DNA of 64,000 bases from Deinococcus alpinitundrae (lineage in GTDB: Bacteria; Deinococcota; Deinococci; Deinococcales; Deinococcaceae): the NCBI RefSeq assembly GCF_009982895.1, contig NZ_WXZL01000009.1:1-64000 (forward strand), written 5' to 3'. Below the pieces are notes generated by a model. It saw only the letters and a list, made by a program, of their open reading frames with translations, had not been told where the DNA came from and searched no databases. Positions 16,848 to 27,337 of the stretch are shown one piece after another. The position numbers were made by a program, and so were the translations under genes. The stretch's first letter is position 1. Each line of letters starts with the position of its first letter.

Positions 16848-19067
16848 TCAATGCTCCAGTTCCACTCTCGGCAGCCACCTCTCCAGCCAGCCGGGCAGCC
16901 ACCAGTTCCACTTTCCGGCGAGTTGCAGCAGCCCCGGCACCAGCACCAGCCTCACCAGGGTGGCATCTAAAGCCACCGCCACCGCCAGCCCCAGCCCGAT
17001 GCTCTTGTTGGCGACTACCCGCCCGAAGGTGAAGGCCACGAAGACGATGAACATGATGACGGCAGCGCTGGTGATGATCCGGGCCGTGCGCCCGACCGCC
17101 AGCACCACCGCTTCCCGGTTGTCGTGGCCGCGCAGGTGCTCTTCCTGCACCCGCGAGAGCAGGAAAATCTCGTAATCCATGCTCAGCCCGAACAGCACCG
17201 CGAAGAGTAGCAGCGGTAAGCTGGCGTCGAGGACTCCCACGTCCTGGGGTACGCCCAGCAGTGCCGCGCCGTAGCCTTCCTGCACGACCAGCGTAACCAC
17301 CCCGTAGGCGGCCAGCACCGTCAGGCTGTTCATGACGATGCTCTTGAGCGGAATGAACAGGCTGCGAAAGGCGACCATCAGCAGCAGGAAGGTACCCGCG
17401 AACACGGCAGCGACGGCAGTGGGAATCGAACTGGTAATCGCCTTGCTGAACTCGCGCTCACCGACCGGTGCGCCGCCGAGCTGATACGCATAGGGTGAGG
17501 CGTCGAGCGCAGCACGCAGCCGGGTCTCGAACGGGTCGATCTGGTCGGCACGCAGGTAGCCGCTCGGTACCACCGTGAATCTCAGCAGCGTCCTATCGGC
17601 GCTGAAGCTGCGGCGCGTCAGGGCGGCCAGATCGTTCAGTGAGCCGCCGCCGCGCAGCAATTCGGCATTCACAAATGGGCTGATGACCGCCTGCACGCCC
17701 GGCAGCGCCCGCATCCGCGCCACCGTTCGCTGGAAGGTGGCGCGGTCGGTTGGGCTGTACTTCTGGCCCTTCAAATCGAGAATCACCTCGAACTGCGAAA
17801 GCAGTCCACCCGCGCCGAGGTCGCGCACGGCGGCCAGCGCGTCACGCGATTCCACGCCTTCCACCAGTCCCCAGGCTCCCGCGTAGCCGATGTGCATGTT
17901 GCGGGCGGGCAACGCCAGCGTAACCAGCAGCAGCACGCTGACCACCACCGGCAACACCGGGCGGGCCGTGACCCGGCGGGCCAGCGCCGTCCACAGGGCA
18001 CTCTCGCGGGCCGACTGCCCGAACTCCAGCGCTCGCAGTCCGCGGAAGGCCAGATGCGGCCAGTTGACTTTCTCGCCCAGCAAGGTCAGCAGGGCGGGCA
18101 GGGCTGTGAGACTGCTCAGCACCGTGAACAGCACCGCCAGCACCCCGCCAATGCCCAGGCTGCGCACGAAGGGAATCGGCGGCAGCAGCAGAGCCGCCAT
18201 CGCCATCGCCACCGTGACGCCGCTGAAGGCCACGCTGCGCCCGGCAGTCAGCACCGTGCGGTAAGCGGCCCGCTCACTGCCGCCCTCACCTTTCAGCTCC
18301 TCGCGGAAGCGGTTGACCATCAGCAGGGCGTAGTCGATGCCCGCGCCGAGCGACAGCAGCGTGATGATGCTCTGCGCGAAGGTGCTGGTCGGAATCAGGA
18401 AGGTGAGCAGGTAGAGGCCCGCCATCGCTGCGGTGATGCTCAGCACGCTGATGAGCAGCGGCAACCCGGCGGCGATCAACGCTCCGAACACGAACAGCAG
18501 CACCAACCCGGTCAGCGGCAGGGCAGTCAGTTCGCTGCGCTTGGTGTCGCCCTCGGCAAATTCGGTGAAGTCGGCGGCGATGGCCTGTCCACCGGTCACG
18601 CGTATGTCGAAGCCGGGCGTCTTTTGGGTCTGGACATAGCCGCGCACCCGGTTCAGCGCAGGCGTCGCGCCCTCGAACAGCGGAATCTGGGCCAGGGTCA
18701 GGGCCAGGGTGTCGCCCTCGCTACTGGCTTTCACCGCCGTCTGGGAGTCGTAAGGCAGCACCCGCGTCACGCCCGTCACCGCCCTGAGGCCCGTAATGAA
18801 GGCGGCGTACTGCCGGGCCGCCCCCGGCTCAGTGAGTGGCCGGACGCTTTGCGTCACCAGCAGCACGGTGTTGGAATCGCGTTCGCCGAAGCGCTCAGCC
18901 AGCAACGCCGTGACCCGGCCGCTCTCAGAGTCGGTCAGTGCGCCGGGGTCGGCGGTCAGGCGGGCGGGCGCGAGGGTGGCAGGCACAGCACACAACAGCG
19001 CCAGCACCCCCCAGATCGCCAGCACCAGCCAGGGACGGCGGGTCACGAGTCGGGCCAGAGGTTGCAT
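16848..19067 (-). CDS. MMPL/RND-superfamily membrane transporter
   Basis: The 739-residue inner-membrane protein has the internal duplication typical of MMPL transporters: a first membrane helix (about 12-32), a long extracytoplasmic loop, five or six helices, then the same pattern again from about residue 380. Conserved elements include G-A-G-I-D-Y-A-L-L in the first half and [13 protein letters not shown] in the second, with the Asp-Tyr pairs expected for proton coupling. Such proteins export lipids or hydrophobic compounds. ATG 19067 is preferred to 19109 because it starts just before the first helix. It is convergent with the GlcG/HbpS-like gene. Confidence 0.88.
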   Translation of the reverse strand: MQPLARLVTRRPWLVLAIWGVLALLCAVPATLAPARLTADPGALTDSESGRVTALLAERFGERDSNTVLLVTQSVRPLTEPGAARQYAAFITGLRAVTGVTRVLPYDSQTAVKASSEGDTLALTLAQIPLFEGATPALNRVRGYVQTQKTPGFDIRVTGGQAIAADFTEFAEGDTKRSELTALPLTGLVLLFVFGALIAAGLPLLISVLSITAAMAGLYLLTFLIPTSTFAQSIITLLSLGAGIDYALLMVNRFREELKGEGGSERAAYRTVLTAGRSVAFSGVTVAMAMAALLLPPIPFVRSLGIGGVLAVLFTVLSSLTALPALLTLLGEKVNWPHLAFRGLRALEFGQSARESALWTALARRVTARPVLPVVVSVLLLVTLALPARNMHIGYAGAWGLVEGVESRDALAAVRDLGAGGLLSQFEVILDLKGQKYSPTDRATFQRTVARMRALPGVQAVISPFVNAELLRGGGSLNDLAALTRRSFSADRTLLRFTVVPSGYLRADQIDPFETRLRAALDASPYAYQLGGAPVGEREFSKAITSSIPTAVAAVFAGTFLLLMVAFRSLFIPLKSIVMNSLTVLAAYGVVTLVVQEGYGAALLGVPQDVGVLDASLPLLLFAVLFGLSMDYEIFLLSRVQEEHLRGHDNREAVVLAVGRTARIITSAAVIMFIVFVAFTFGRVVANKSIGLGLAVAVALDATLVRLVLVPGLLQLAGKWNWWLPGWLERWLPRVELEH

Positions 19068-19121
19068 TCGTGGAAGTAGAGCATGGGGAGCGTGGCCAAG
19101 GGGCAGCAATCATGACAAAGC

Positions 19122-19148
19122 GGGCCTGCCGAAGAGTCAGGCAGGCCC
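19122..19148 (-). terminator. terminator of the CO-dehydrogenase-like operon
   Basis: A perfect 9-bp stem GGGCCTGCC / GGCAGGCCC with a 9-base loop is followed on the minus strand by GCTTTGTC. It lies 23 bases past the stop of the CoxM-like gene. Confidence 0.75.
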
Positions 19149-19170
19149 AGCACGCAAACAAGGTTTTGTC

Positions 19171-19995
19171 TTACTTCACCCGCATCAGGGCACGCTTGGC
19201 CAGTACGCCCGCGAGGTGCGCCCGGTACTCGGCGCTGGCGAAGCGGTCACTCAGCAAGCTGCCCGCGTCCACCGCGTTCTCGGTGGCAGATTTGATGTTC
19301 TCATCGCTCAGGTCGCTCCCGATGGCCTGTTCGACCTGAGTTAGCCGCACCGCCTTCGGCCCGGCCCCGGTCATGGCGACCTTCACGCCCTCGGGGGAGG
19401 CGAGCGCCGCCACACCGACGATGGCGTAGTGGCTGGCCGGGTGCCGGAACTTTTCGTAGGCACCTTTGCCTGCCTGACGCGGAATGTGAATCTCGGTGAC
19501 GATCTCGCCTTCCTGAAGGGCCGTCTCGAACATGCCCTTGAAGTAGTCGTCCACGCCCACGACGCGCTCGCCGCCCGCCGACTTGAGCTTGAAGCTCGCG
19601 CCCAGCGTCAGCAGCCCCGCCGGGTAGTCGGCCGCCGGGTCGGCGTGCGCCACTACTCCCCCCACCGTGCCCCGGTTGCGAACCATCGGGTCGCCGACCC
19701 AGCGGGCCATGTCGGGCATCAGCGGGGCGTATTCGGCCACCGTTTTGTCGTAGAGCAGTTCGGCGTGGGTCACGCCCGCGCCCAGAATCAGCATGTCGCC
19801 GTCGGTGCGGATGCCGCGCAGCTCGTCAAGCGCCGAGATGTCGATCAATGCGGAAGGCGAGGCCAGCCGCAATTTCATGGTGGGAATCAAAGAGTGGCCG
19901 CCCGCCAACAGCTTGGCGTCGGGGTTGTCGGCCAGCATCTTGAGGGCGTCGTCCAGGTTGACAGCGCGGTGGTAGTCAAAGGGAGTGGTGTACAT
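19171..19995 (-). CDS. coxM: CoxM-like FAD subunit of a molybdenum hydroxylase
   Basis: This 274-residue medium subunit of the CO dehydrogenase/xanthine dehydrogenase family carries electrons through FAD. The N-terminal FAD domain has L-L-A-G-G-H-S-L-I-P near residue 30 and R-N-R-G-T-V-G-G-V-V-A-H-A-D-P-A-A-D near 105. A C-terminal CODH_FAD domain follows (about 170-272). An AAGGAG ribosome site precedes ATG 19995. It is the last gene of the minus-strand run CoxG-CoxG-S-L-M. Confidence 0.9.
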   Translation of the reverse strand: MYTTPFDYHRAVNLDDALKMLADNPDAKLLAGGHSLIPTMKLRLASPSALIDISALDELRGIRTDGDMLILGAGVTHAELLYDKTVAEYAPLMPDMARWVGDPMVRNRGTVGGVVAHADPAADYPAGLLTLGASFKLKSAGGERVVGVDDYFKGMFETALQEGEIVTEIHIPRQAGKGAYEKFRHPASHYAIVGVAALASPEGVKVAMTGAGPKAVRLTQVEQAIGSDLSDENIKSATENAVDAGSLLSDRFASAEYRAHLAGVLAKRALMRVK

Positions 19996-20043
19996 GTGGC
20001 TCCTTTGGAAAGGGGGAAGGCGAGGCGAAGCTGTGTTGTCTGC

Positions 20044-22458
20044 TCAGTCGTCCGCTGCCTGTCCCAGATCCTGCACGCCGCCCTTCATGGCCCGCCAGAC
20101 CTTCTCGGGCGTGAACGGCATGTCCACGTGGTGGTGGCCGAAAGCACGCAGCGCGTCGTTGACCGCATTGGCCACCGCTGCAGTGCTGGCAATCGTGCCC
20201 GACTCACCGATACCCTTCACGCCCAGCGGGTTGTGGGGGCTGGGGGTCACGGTGTGGTCGATCTCGAACATCGGCAGGTCTTCGGCACGGGGCATGCTGT
20301 ACTCCATGAACGAGCCGGTCAGCATATTGCCTTCCTCGTCGTAGACGGTCTCTTCCAGAATGGCCTGCCCGAAGCCCTGGGCAATGCCGCCGTGAACCTG
20401 CCCTTCGACCACCAGCGGGTTGATCAGCGGACCGCAGTCGTCCACGCAGACATACTTGATCATCTTCACGTGGCCGGTATCGGCGTCGAGTTCCACCACG
20501 GCGATATGGGTGCCGAAGGGATAGACGAAGTTCTTGGGGTCGTACATGTACTGGGCTTCCAGGCCCGGTTCCATACCCTCGGGCAAGTTGTGGGCCAGGT
20601 GGGCCATCAGCGCCACGTCGAAGAACGACTTGCCGCCCTCCGGTACGCCCTTCACCTTGAACTGGCCGTCCGCGACCTCGATGTCTTCGGGGGCCGCTTC
20701 CAGCAGGTGCGCGGCGATCTTGGTGGCCTTGTCCTTGATGCGGCCCAGCGCCATTTTCAGGGCGCTGCCACCGACCGCTGCCGAGCGCGAGCCGTAGGTG
20801 CCCCAGCCGAACGGCATTTTGCCGGTGTCACCGTGAACGATGACCACATCTTCCATCGGAATGCCGAATTCCTCAGCGGCGATCTGAGCAAAGGTGGTTT
20901 CGTGGCCCTGGCCGTGCGAATGCGAGCCCGTCAGCACCTCGATCTTGCCGGTGGGCATGACCCTTACCACCGCGCTCTCCCATTGCCCGGCTTGAGCGCC
21001 GAGCTGCCCGACCAGCGCTGAGGGAGCCAGGCCGCAGGCTTCCACGTAGGTGGAAAAGCCGATGCCGATGTAGCGCCCGTTCTTGCGGCCCTCGGCCTGC
21101 TCTTTGAGCAAGTCCTGATAGCCCAGCATTCCCAGCGCCTTGTCGAGGGCGGGTTCGTAATTGCCGGAATCGTAGACCAACGCCACCGGGGTCTGGTAAG
21201 GGAAATCCTCCGGCTGGATGAAGTTCTTGCGGCGAATCTCGGCGGCGTCCATGCCGAGTTCGGACGCAGCCTTGCTGACGATCCGCTCGACCAGATACGT
21301 CGCTTCCGGGCGTCCGGCTCCCCGGTAAGCGTCCACCGGCACGGTGTTGGTAAACACACCCGTGACCTTGGCGTGAACCGCCCCGAACTTGTAGACCCCG
21401 TTGAGCAGCGTGCCGTAGAGGTAGGTCGGCACAGCGGGCGCGAAGGTGGTCAGGTACGCACCCATGTTGGCGATGGTATCGACCTTGAGGGCCAGCATCT
21501 TGCCGTCTTTGCTGAGCGCCAGTTGAGCTTCCGACTCGTGGTCGCGGCCCTGCATGTCGCTCACGAAGCTCTCGCTGCGGCGGGCGGCCCACTTGACCGG
21601 GCGATTGAGCTTCTTGGCGGCAAACAGCACGATGACTTCTTCGGGGTACTGGAAGATCTTGGAGCCAAATCCCCCGCCCACGTCCGGCGAGATGACACGC
21701 AGCTTGTGCTCGGGAATGCCCAGCACGAAGGCCGCCAGCATCAGGCGGTGAATGTGGGGATTTTGCGAGGTGGTGTGCAGCGTGAATTCCTCGCTGGAGC
21801 GCTGATACTGCGCCAGACTCGCGCGCGGCTCGATGGCGTTCGGCACCAGTCGGTGGTTGCGAATCTTGAGGCTCACCACATGGTCGGCTTGCTTGAACAG
21901 CTCGTCGGCAGCGGCGGCGTCACCGATTTCCCAGTTGAAGGCCACGTTGCCGGGCGCTTCGGGGTGAACCTCAGCTGCGCCCTGGGCCAGCGCCTGACTA
22001 CCCAGCGACACGGCGTCCAGCGGTTCCAGATCCACCTCGATCAGGGCCACAGCGTCCTCGGCCAGCGCCCGCGACTCGGCGATGACCACGGCCACGATGT
22101 CGCCCACGTAGTGCACCTCGCCGTGCGCGATGGCCGGGTGCGGCGGAATCTTGAGGTCGGGCAGCAGCCAGCCGGTGGGAATGCTGCCGACTTTGGCGTC
22201 GGCCAGGTCTTGACCGGTCAGCACTGCGTGGACGCCCTTGAGCGCCAGGGCGGCTGAGGCGTCGATCTGGCCGATTTTGGCGTGCGCGTAGGGGCTGCGC
22301 AGCATCGCCGCGTGAAGCTGCCCATGCACGTTGATGTCGTCGGTGTAGTGGCCCTGGCCGGTGATAAAGCGCGGGTCTTCCACGCGCTTGACCGCCTTGC
22401 CGATGTACTTCTGCGGGCCGTCAGGGGCTTTGTAATTGGAATCGGGAAGCTGGGTCAT
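20044..22458 (-). CDS. coxL: CoxL-like molybdopterin catalytic subunit (form II type)
   Basis: The 804-residue large subunit binds Mo-MCD and carries out the hydroxylation. The substrate loop reads A377-Y-R-G-A-G-R383, the pattern of form II (putative) enzymes, not the A-Y-x-C-S-F-R of true CO dehydrogenases. The true substrate may therefore be another aldehyde, purine or aromatic compound. The conserved catalytic glutamate is E752 in G-I-G-E-S-G. The AAGGAG site precedes ATG 22458. The C-terminus ends G-Q-A-A-D-D, the same six residues as the CoxS-like subunit. Confidence 0.92.
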   Translation of the reverse strand: MTQLPDSNYKAPDGPQKYIGKAVKRVEDPRFITGQGHYTDDINVHGQLHAAMLRSPYAHAKIGQIDASAALALKGVHAVLTGQDLADAKVGSIPTGWLLPDLKIPPHPAIAHGEVHYVGDIVAVVIAESRALAEDAVALIEVDLEPLDAVSLGSQALAQGAAEVHPEAPGNVAFNWEIGDAAAADELFKQADHVVSLKIRNHRLVPNAIEPRASLAQYQRSSEEFTLHTTSQNPHIHRLMLAAFVLGIPEHKLRVISPDVGGGFGSKIFQYPEEVIVLFAAKKLNRPVKWAARRSESFVSDMQGRDHESEAQLALSKDGKMLALKVDTIANMGAYLTTFAPAVPTYLYGTLLNGVYKFGAVHAKVTGVFTNTVPVDAYRGAGRPEATYLVERIVSKAASELGMDAAEIRRKNFIQPEDFPYQTPVALVYDSGNYEPALDKALGMLGYQDLLKEQAEGRKNGRYIGIGFSTYVEACGLAPSALVGQLGAQAGQWESAVVRVMPTGKIEVLTGSHSHGQGHETTFAQIAAEEFGIPMEDVVIVHGDTGKMPFGWGTYGSRSAAVGGSALKMALGRIKDKATKIAAHLLEAAPEDIEVADGQFKVKGVPEGGKSFFDVALMAHLAHNLPEGMEPGLEAQYMYDPKNFVYPFGTHIAVVELDADTGHVKMIKYVCVDDCGPLINPLVVEGQVHGGIAQGFGQAILEETVYDEEGNMLTGSFMEYSMPRAEDLPMFEIDHTVTPSPHNPLGVKGIGESGTIASTAAVANAVNDALRAFGHHHVDMPFTPEKVWRAMKGGVQDLGQAADD

Positions 22459-22515
22459 GGTGCTCCTTTCAGATGCGGTGATGGGATCTGGGGGTGGTCA
22501 GCGCCGGGGAAACCC

Positions 22516-23022
22516 TCAGTCGTCCGCCGCCTGTCCCGCTTCCGCACCCTTCTCGCGCATCACTGCCGCCGCCGAACTGATCGCCTTGACAATGTTGTGG
22601 TAGCCGGTGCAGCGGCAAAAATTCCCGCCGAGCTGTTCCCTGATCTCCTCTTCGCTGGGATCGGGATTGCGGCGGATGATTTCAGCAGAGGCCATGATCA
22701 TGCCCGGCGTGCAAAAGCCGCACTGCAACCCGTGCTGCTCCCAGAAGGCGGCCTGAATCGGATGCAGATCGTCCATGCTGCCGATGCCCTCAATGGTCTG
22801 CACGTCCATGCCGTCGGCCTGCACGGCAAACAGCGTGCAGCTCTTGACAGCCTCGCCGTTGAGCGACACGGTACACGCGCCGCACTGACTGGTGTCGCAG
22901 CCGACATGGGTGCCGGTGAGTTCGAGTTCGTCGCGCAGAAACTGAACGAGCAGCATTCTCGGCTCGACCTGCGCGGGGGTGGGCGTGCCGTTGATATTGA
23001 TGGTGACGGGGACAAGACTCAT
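22516..23022 (-). CDS. coxS: CoxS-like 2Fe-2S subunit
   Basis: The 168-residue small subunit carries two [2Fe-2S] clusters: a plant-type set at C42, C47, C50 and C62, and a second set at C101, C104, C136 and C138 (QCGFCTPGM and NFCRCTGYH). All eight ligands are present, so it should be functional. It passes electrons from the molybdenum centre toward FAD. AAGGAGG precedes ATG 23022. The tail E-A-G-Q-A-A-D-D extends past the usual family end and matches the end of the CoxL-like subunit. Confidence 0.93.
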   Translation of the reverse strand: MSLVPVTININGTPTPAQVEPRMLLVQFLRDELELTGTHVGCDTSQCGACTVSLNGEAVKSCTLFAVQADGMDVQTIEGIGSMDDLHPIQAAFWEQHGLQCGFCTPGMIMASAEIIRRNPDPSEEEIREQLGGNFCRCTGYHNIVKAISSAAAVMREKGAEAGQAADD

Positions 23023-23063
23023 GCGGCCTCCTTAACTGTGGAACTCGGGTAAGCAGAGAAAAA

Positions 23064-23516
23064 TCAAGCGGGTTGCGGCGAACTGGCTTCCTTGTCCAGA
23101 TTGGCGAAAAACACGTCGGCCTGCTGCTGGGTGATGCCGCCGATGAGGCGTCCAGCCAGGGTCGCCAGCATCCCGCGCAGCTTGGGTTCACCTTCCCAGT
23201 CGATCTGGGTGGTGCCGCCCTCCAGCTCGCTCAACTTCAGGGTGCCGGTGGCGGTGACGATGCCGCTGGGACTCTTGGCATCGATGCTCAGCGTCATCTG
23301 CTGCGGCGGCTGGCGGTCGGTGATGGTGACTTTGGCCTGAAACTTGCCCTTGACCGGGCCGACGGCCACGTTCAGCACCGCGTTGTACTGATTCTCAGCG
23401 GTGGCGATCATCTCGGTGACGCCCGGCACGCAGCGGGCCAGCACCTGCGGGTCTTGCAGTAGCGCCCAGACTTTTTCTCGCGGCGCGGAAATGGTATGTG
23501 ATCCCTGAACTTGCAA
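23064..23516 (-). CDS. coxG: CoxG-like SRPBCC protein
   Basis: The product is a 150-residue START/SRPBCC-fold protein of the CoxG group, thought to help anchor or mature molybdenum hydroxylases. It has the typical opening G-S-H-T-I-S-A-P-R-E-K-V-W-A-L-L-Q-D-P, then C-V-P-G-V and N-V-A-V-G-P-V-K-G-K-F. TTG 23516 is chosen because GGAGGT lies 7 bases upstream and the fold begins immediately after it. The in-frame extension to 23570 has no support. It is followed 41 bases later by the CoxS-like gene. Confidence 0.85.
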   Translation of the reverse strand: MQVQGSHTISAPREKVWALLQDPQVLARCVPGVTEMIATAENQYNAVLNVAVGPVKGKFQAKVTITDRQPPQQMTLSIDAKSPSGIVTATGTLKLSELEGGTTQIDWEGEPKLRGMLATLAGRLIGGITQQQADVFFANLDKEASSPQPA

Positions 23517-23788
23517 AAAGCACCTCCGGGAGAAGTAGGAGCGCGGTTCAGCCGGGCTGAAGGCGAGCATCCTTGAACTGGGTTGAAGACCGTTTTACAT
23601 TAACACTTCCGGCTCCGCTAAGGGAGAAGCGCAGCCCACAGAAAAGCTGCCCTCCTACAATCCCTGACAGTGTCTCGGGTCGGCGTGACAGTGCTGGACT
23701 GGCGACGCGAATCGGCCCGCCACAACGTCGCGCTTAGTGTCGTCAGACCGCCGTGACTAAGGAGCGATAGACAGCCGCTTCAGGGAAA
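23517..23788 (-). other. intergenic region between the two CoxG-like genes
   Basis: There are 272 bases with no supported gene. The sequence is mostly G/C-rich except for a short AT-rich patch (TTAATGTAAAA read on the minus strand, about 23595-23605). That patch could carry a promoter for coxG-S-L-M. No clear -35/-10 pair or riboswitch-like architecture could be assigned by eye. Confidence 0.35.
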
Positions 23789-24247
23789 TCAGGCTTCCTG
23801 GCTGAGCCGTCCGAAAAATCGGTCGGCGTAGCGCTGCCCCGCGCTGCCGTCCCTGGCTTTCGATTCGATCAGTTTGCCACCCACCCCGGCCAGCAGGCCC
23901 GACAACCGGGGCGAGGCCACCCAGTCCACGCGGGTACTCTCGCCCAGGTCGGTGAAGGTCATCTGGGTATGGAGCAGGGCCGTGCCGGTGATGGTCTTGC
24001 CTTCCACTTCCAGGTCCATCTGTGCGGGTGGCTGCGCTTCCAGCACCCGCACGATGGTCTTGAAACGGCCCTTGACCGGCCCGACATTGACGTTCAGCAC
24101 GGCACGCATCTGGTTCTCGCCGTCCTGGATGGCATCGGTCAGGCCCGGCACGATGCGGGCGAGTACTGCTGGGTCTTGCAGCATGGCCCAGACGCGGGCA
24201 CGAGGAGCGGCGACGATGTTGCTGCCTTGAAAGGTATGCGGTGACAT
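23789..24247 (-). CDS. second CoxG-like SRPBCC protein
   Basis: This 152-residue paralogue of the gene at 23064 shares the A-P-R-x-x-V-W-A-M-L-Q-D-P opening, I-V-P-G-L and V-N-V-G-P-V-K-G-R-F. ATG 24247 begins the fold directly. A CACAAT box lies 6 bases upstream, compatible with a leaderless transcript. It lies about 270 bases before the first CoxG and may be read in the same transcript, with a long untranslated stretch between. Two SRPBCC proteins for one enzyme suggest either separate roles or a heteromer. Confidence 0.8.
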   Translation of the reverse strand: MSPHTFQGSNIVAAPRARVWAMLQDPAVLARIVPGLTDAIQDGENQMRAVLNVNVGPVKGRFKTIVRVLEAQPPAQMDLEVEGKTITGTALLHTQMTFTDLGESTRVDWVASPRLSGLLAGVGGKLIESKARDGSAGQRYADRFFGRLSQEA

Positions 24248-24308
24248 ACCGGTATTGTGCCGCAGCACGCTGGGTTGCGGCAGGGCACGGCAAGCCAACG
24301 CAGTGTTT

Positions 24309-24578
24309 TCAGGATTCGGTATCCGGGTCGATGCCTTCCCGGCGCTCCAGTGTGCGGTTGGTTTCCACGCGCGGCGACCCGGCGGCCTCGTCGCCCATTA
24401 ACTGCTCCACCTGCTCGGCACTGAGGCGTTCACCGGGATGGACCGTTTGCAGGTGGAAAGCCTCAGGCAACTGGCTCGGCGCATCTCCCGGCTCGGCAGT
24501 CACGTTTTCCTGCGGGCGGGTCGGCGTCAGGTCGGCGATGGTGTTGAGGTCCAGATTCAGGTCGTTGTCGTTCGGCAT
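24309..24578 (-). CDS. small acidic hypothetical protein
   Basis: The product is 89 residues from ATG 24578 (MPNDNDLNLDLNTIADLTPT). It is strongly acidic, rich in Pro, Glu, Asp and Thr, and probably disordered, with a short helix around LSAEQVEQLMGDEAAG. No family is recognised. It could be a small regulatory or desiccation-related protein, but nothing in the sequence shows this. It is in the same direction as the CoxG-like gene and may share its transcript. Confidence 0.6.
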   Translation of the reverse strand: MPNDNDLNLDLNTIADLTPTRPQENVTAEPGDAPSQLPEAFHLQTVHPGERLSAEQVEQLMGDEAAGSPRVETNRTLERREGIDPDTES

Positions 24579-24634
24579 GGTCCCAGCATGCGCCCGCCGG
24601 ATCATCGGACATGTCAGCTCGGCGTTGCGCGTCC

Positions 24635-24901
24635 TTAGCCGCTCAGTTCATCGAGCGCCGGGAGGAGCCAGCCTGCGGCTTCCAGCAGCGGGTCGGCGCG
24701 CTCCAGGGCGAAGGTGCCCTCCACCTCGCGCTGCAGGTGAATTAGCACCAGTCCGGTCAGGCGCTCCAGGTAGGCCCACCCGGCAGACCCGGCCATCTGG
24801 GCGTCGCGGGCGCGGCGCAGCAGGGTCAGCGCCCGCACCTCATCACCCGCCCGGAACGCCTGGGCCGCTTCCGGCGGCGTCAGCTTTGGCCCGCCGTTCA
24901 A
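24635..24901 (-). CDS. small helical hypothetical protein downstream of the prenyltransferase
   Basis: The product is about 88 residues if it starts at TTG 24901, 9 bases after the ubiA-like stop, with GAGAGG just upstream. A longer in-frame start would overlap the membrane protein gene. It is composed of amphipathic helices ([40 protein letters not shown]) and resembles a tetratricopeptide-like helical bundle, but the family is not identified. It is probably co-transcribed with the prenyltransferase. Confidence 0.55.
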   Translation of the reverse strand: MNGGPKLTPPEAAQAFRAGDEVRALTLLRRARDAQMAGSAGWAYLERLTGLVLIHLQREVEGTFALERADPLLEAAGWLLPALDELSG

Positions 24902-24909
24902 GCCGCCTC

Positions 24910-25806
<897 letters not shown>

Positions 25807-25957
25807 AATGCGGTCATGCTACGCCCGCCTGCCGTCCCGTAAGGCGCGCGGAGGCACACACTCGCCCACCCTTCTGCCCACCGCCCGGCAGGGCAAGACA
25901 AACAGCGCCCGCAGCCGCAGCTGGGGCGCTTGGTCGTGCTCCGCAAAAGGCGGCGCG

Positions 25958-26668
25958 CTACTTACTGGCCGGGGCCATGTTCATGCTGTTCGTGCCCATG
26001 CTGCTCAGGTAGGCGGTCACGGCACTCAATTCGTCCTCGGTCATCTTGGCGGTGACGATGTGCATGGCGTTGGGGTAGGCGACGTGATAATCCGGCACGC
26101 TCTTAAACTCGTGCAGCACTTCCAGGGTGTATTTGGGCGACTGGTGGGTGATGCTGGCGATATGCAACGCGTTATTGCCGCGCCCGTCCACGCCGTGGCA
26201 GACCACGCAGGCGGTAACGCCACGCTCGACTGCGCCCGAGTTGTAGAACTGCTGGCCCTTGGCCCTGAGCGCAGCATTGGCTTCCCAGGCGTCGCGGGGG
26301 GTCTGCTGGCCGTAGTAGGCTGCCAGGTCCACGATGTTCTGATCGGTCAGTCGGGCGGCGATGGCCTGCATCACCGGGCTGGGCCGCAGCTTGGCGCGGA
26401 AAGCCGCCAGTTGCAGCGTGAGATAACTCGGAACCTGACCGCCCAGCGAGGGCTTGCCCTCATCTTTGCTGTGCCCCATCGGACCATGACAGCCCTGGCA
26501 CGTCTGGGTCAGCGCCTCGCCGCGCTTGGCGTCGGGCGGCCCAGCCTGGATCGCCAGCGGATCGCCCGCCGGGGCCGCGCCCTGACTCTGGGCCGTGGTG
26601 AGGCCCACCGCGAGGGCAGAGAGGGTGAGAACCGGGAGCCACAGAGCAGCACGGGGTAGTCGGCGCAT
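25958..26668 (-). CDS. secreted dihaem cytochrome c
   Basis: This 236-residue exported electron carrier has a signal peptide (about 1-27) and two class I cytochrome c domains, with haem sites C57-Q-G-C60-H61 and C154-V-V-C157-H158. Methionine ligands are likely in the M-x-x-I/L-x-x helices (for example S-P-V-M and P-N-A-M). ATG 26668 is chosen because GGAGG sits 6-10 bases upstream. An ATG at 26683 would precede that site. It probably shuttles electrons to a terminal oxidase. No partner gene is adjacent. Confidence 0.9.
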   Translation of the reverse strand: MRRLPRAALWLPVLTLSALAVGLTTAQSQGAAPAGDPLAIQAGPPDAKRGEALTQTCQGCHGPMGHSKDEGKPSLGGQVPSYLTLQLAAFRAKLRPSPVMQAIAARLTDQNIVDLAAYYGQQTPRDAWEANAALRAKGQQFYNSGAVERGVTACVVCHGVDGRGNNALHIASITHQSPKYTLEVLHEFKSVPDYHVAYPNAMHIVTAKMTEDELSAVTAYLSSMGTNSMNMAPASK

Positions 26669-26750
26669 GAGAGATTCCTCCACTCATGAGTGTAGGACAA
26701 TTGCCCCGACACCTCCACCAAATGTTCATTTAATGAGTAGCAACTGAAGG

Positions 26751-27215
26751 TCAGCTCAATGCCGCTTCCCTGACCTGGTTCTTGAGCCGCATCAGAATCG
26801 CGCCCATGCCGCGCAGGCGCATGGGCGTGATCAGCTCCGACAAGCCCATGTCCATATAAAACTGATCGGGGATATTCAGGATCTGTTCGCGGCTGGCTCC
26901 TGCGAGGCCCTCGGCCAGAATGCCCGCATAGCCGCGGACGGTGGGGGCTTCTTCCGGCACCTTGAAATACATCGCCACGCCCTCGCCCTGCGGTTCGGTC
27001 ACCAGAAAAAACGGCGAGGCGCACTCCGGCACCGGCTGCATGAATTCGGGATGCTCGGCGTACTTCTCGGGCAAGGGCGGCAGCTTCTTGCTGTATTCGA
27101 GCAGTGCCTGAAGTCTCAACGCTTTGGGCGCGCTGCGAAACAGGGTCACGATCTCTTGCAGTTTGCCGGGCAGCACCTGGGCCGAAGTGATCTGGATCGG
27201 GGTCATCTCAGTCAT
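26751..27215 (-). CDS. sufE: SufE-like cysteine desulfurase activator
   Basis: This 154-residue SufE domain protein accepts sulfur from a cysteine desulfurase for Fe-S cluster assembly. The sulfur-accepting cysteine lies in V-P-E-C-A-S-P-F-F, preceded by Y-A-E-H-P-E. The C-terminal half contains M-Y-F-K-V-P and G-L-S-E-L-I-T-P-M-R-L-R-G-M, typical of the family. ATG 27215 has a TACAGT box 5 bases upstream. It is divergent from a rhodanese gene, a second sulfur-transfer enzyme, so the pair may share sulfur trafficking. Confidence 0.88.
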   Translation of the reverse strand: MTEMTPIQITSAQVLPGKLQEIVTLFRSAPKALRLQALLEYSKKLPPLPEKYAEHPEFMQPVPECASPFFLVTEPQGEGVAMYFKVPEEAPTVRGYAGILAEGLAGASREQILNIPDQFYMDMGLSELITPMRLRGMGAILMRLKNQVREAALS

Positions 27216-27337
27216 GCTCCACTGTAGCGTCGGGGGGGGCACGGTCATGGTGAGCCTCGTCTAGTTGACTCTTTTTGTCAATTAAGCCAGAATCCGGATA
27301 AACTGCGCCTAGTGAATCTGGGCCGTAAAGGAGAATC

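Noticed and set aside
17892..19079. Long plus-strand open frame opposite the MMPL transporter gene
   Set aside because: It is rich in Gln/Arg/His, as expected of the antisense of a G/C-biased gene, and the minus strand encodes a clear transporter.
19429..21021. 530-codon plus-strand open frame opposite coxM/coxL
   Set aside because: Both minus-strand genes have full family motifs; the plus reading has none and spans two genes.
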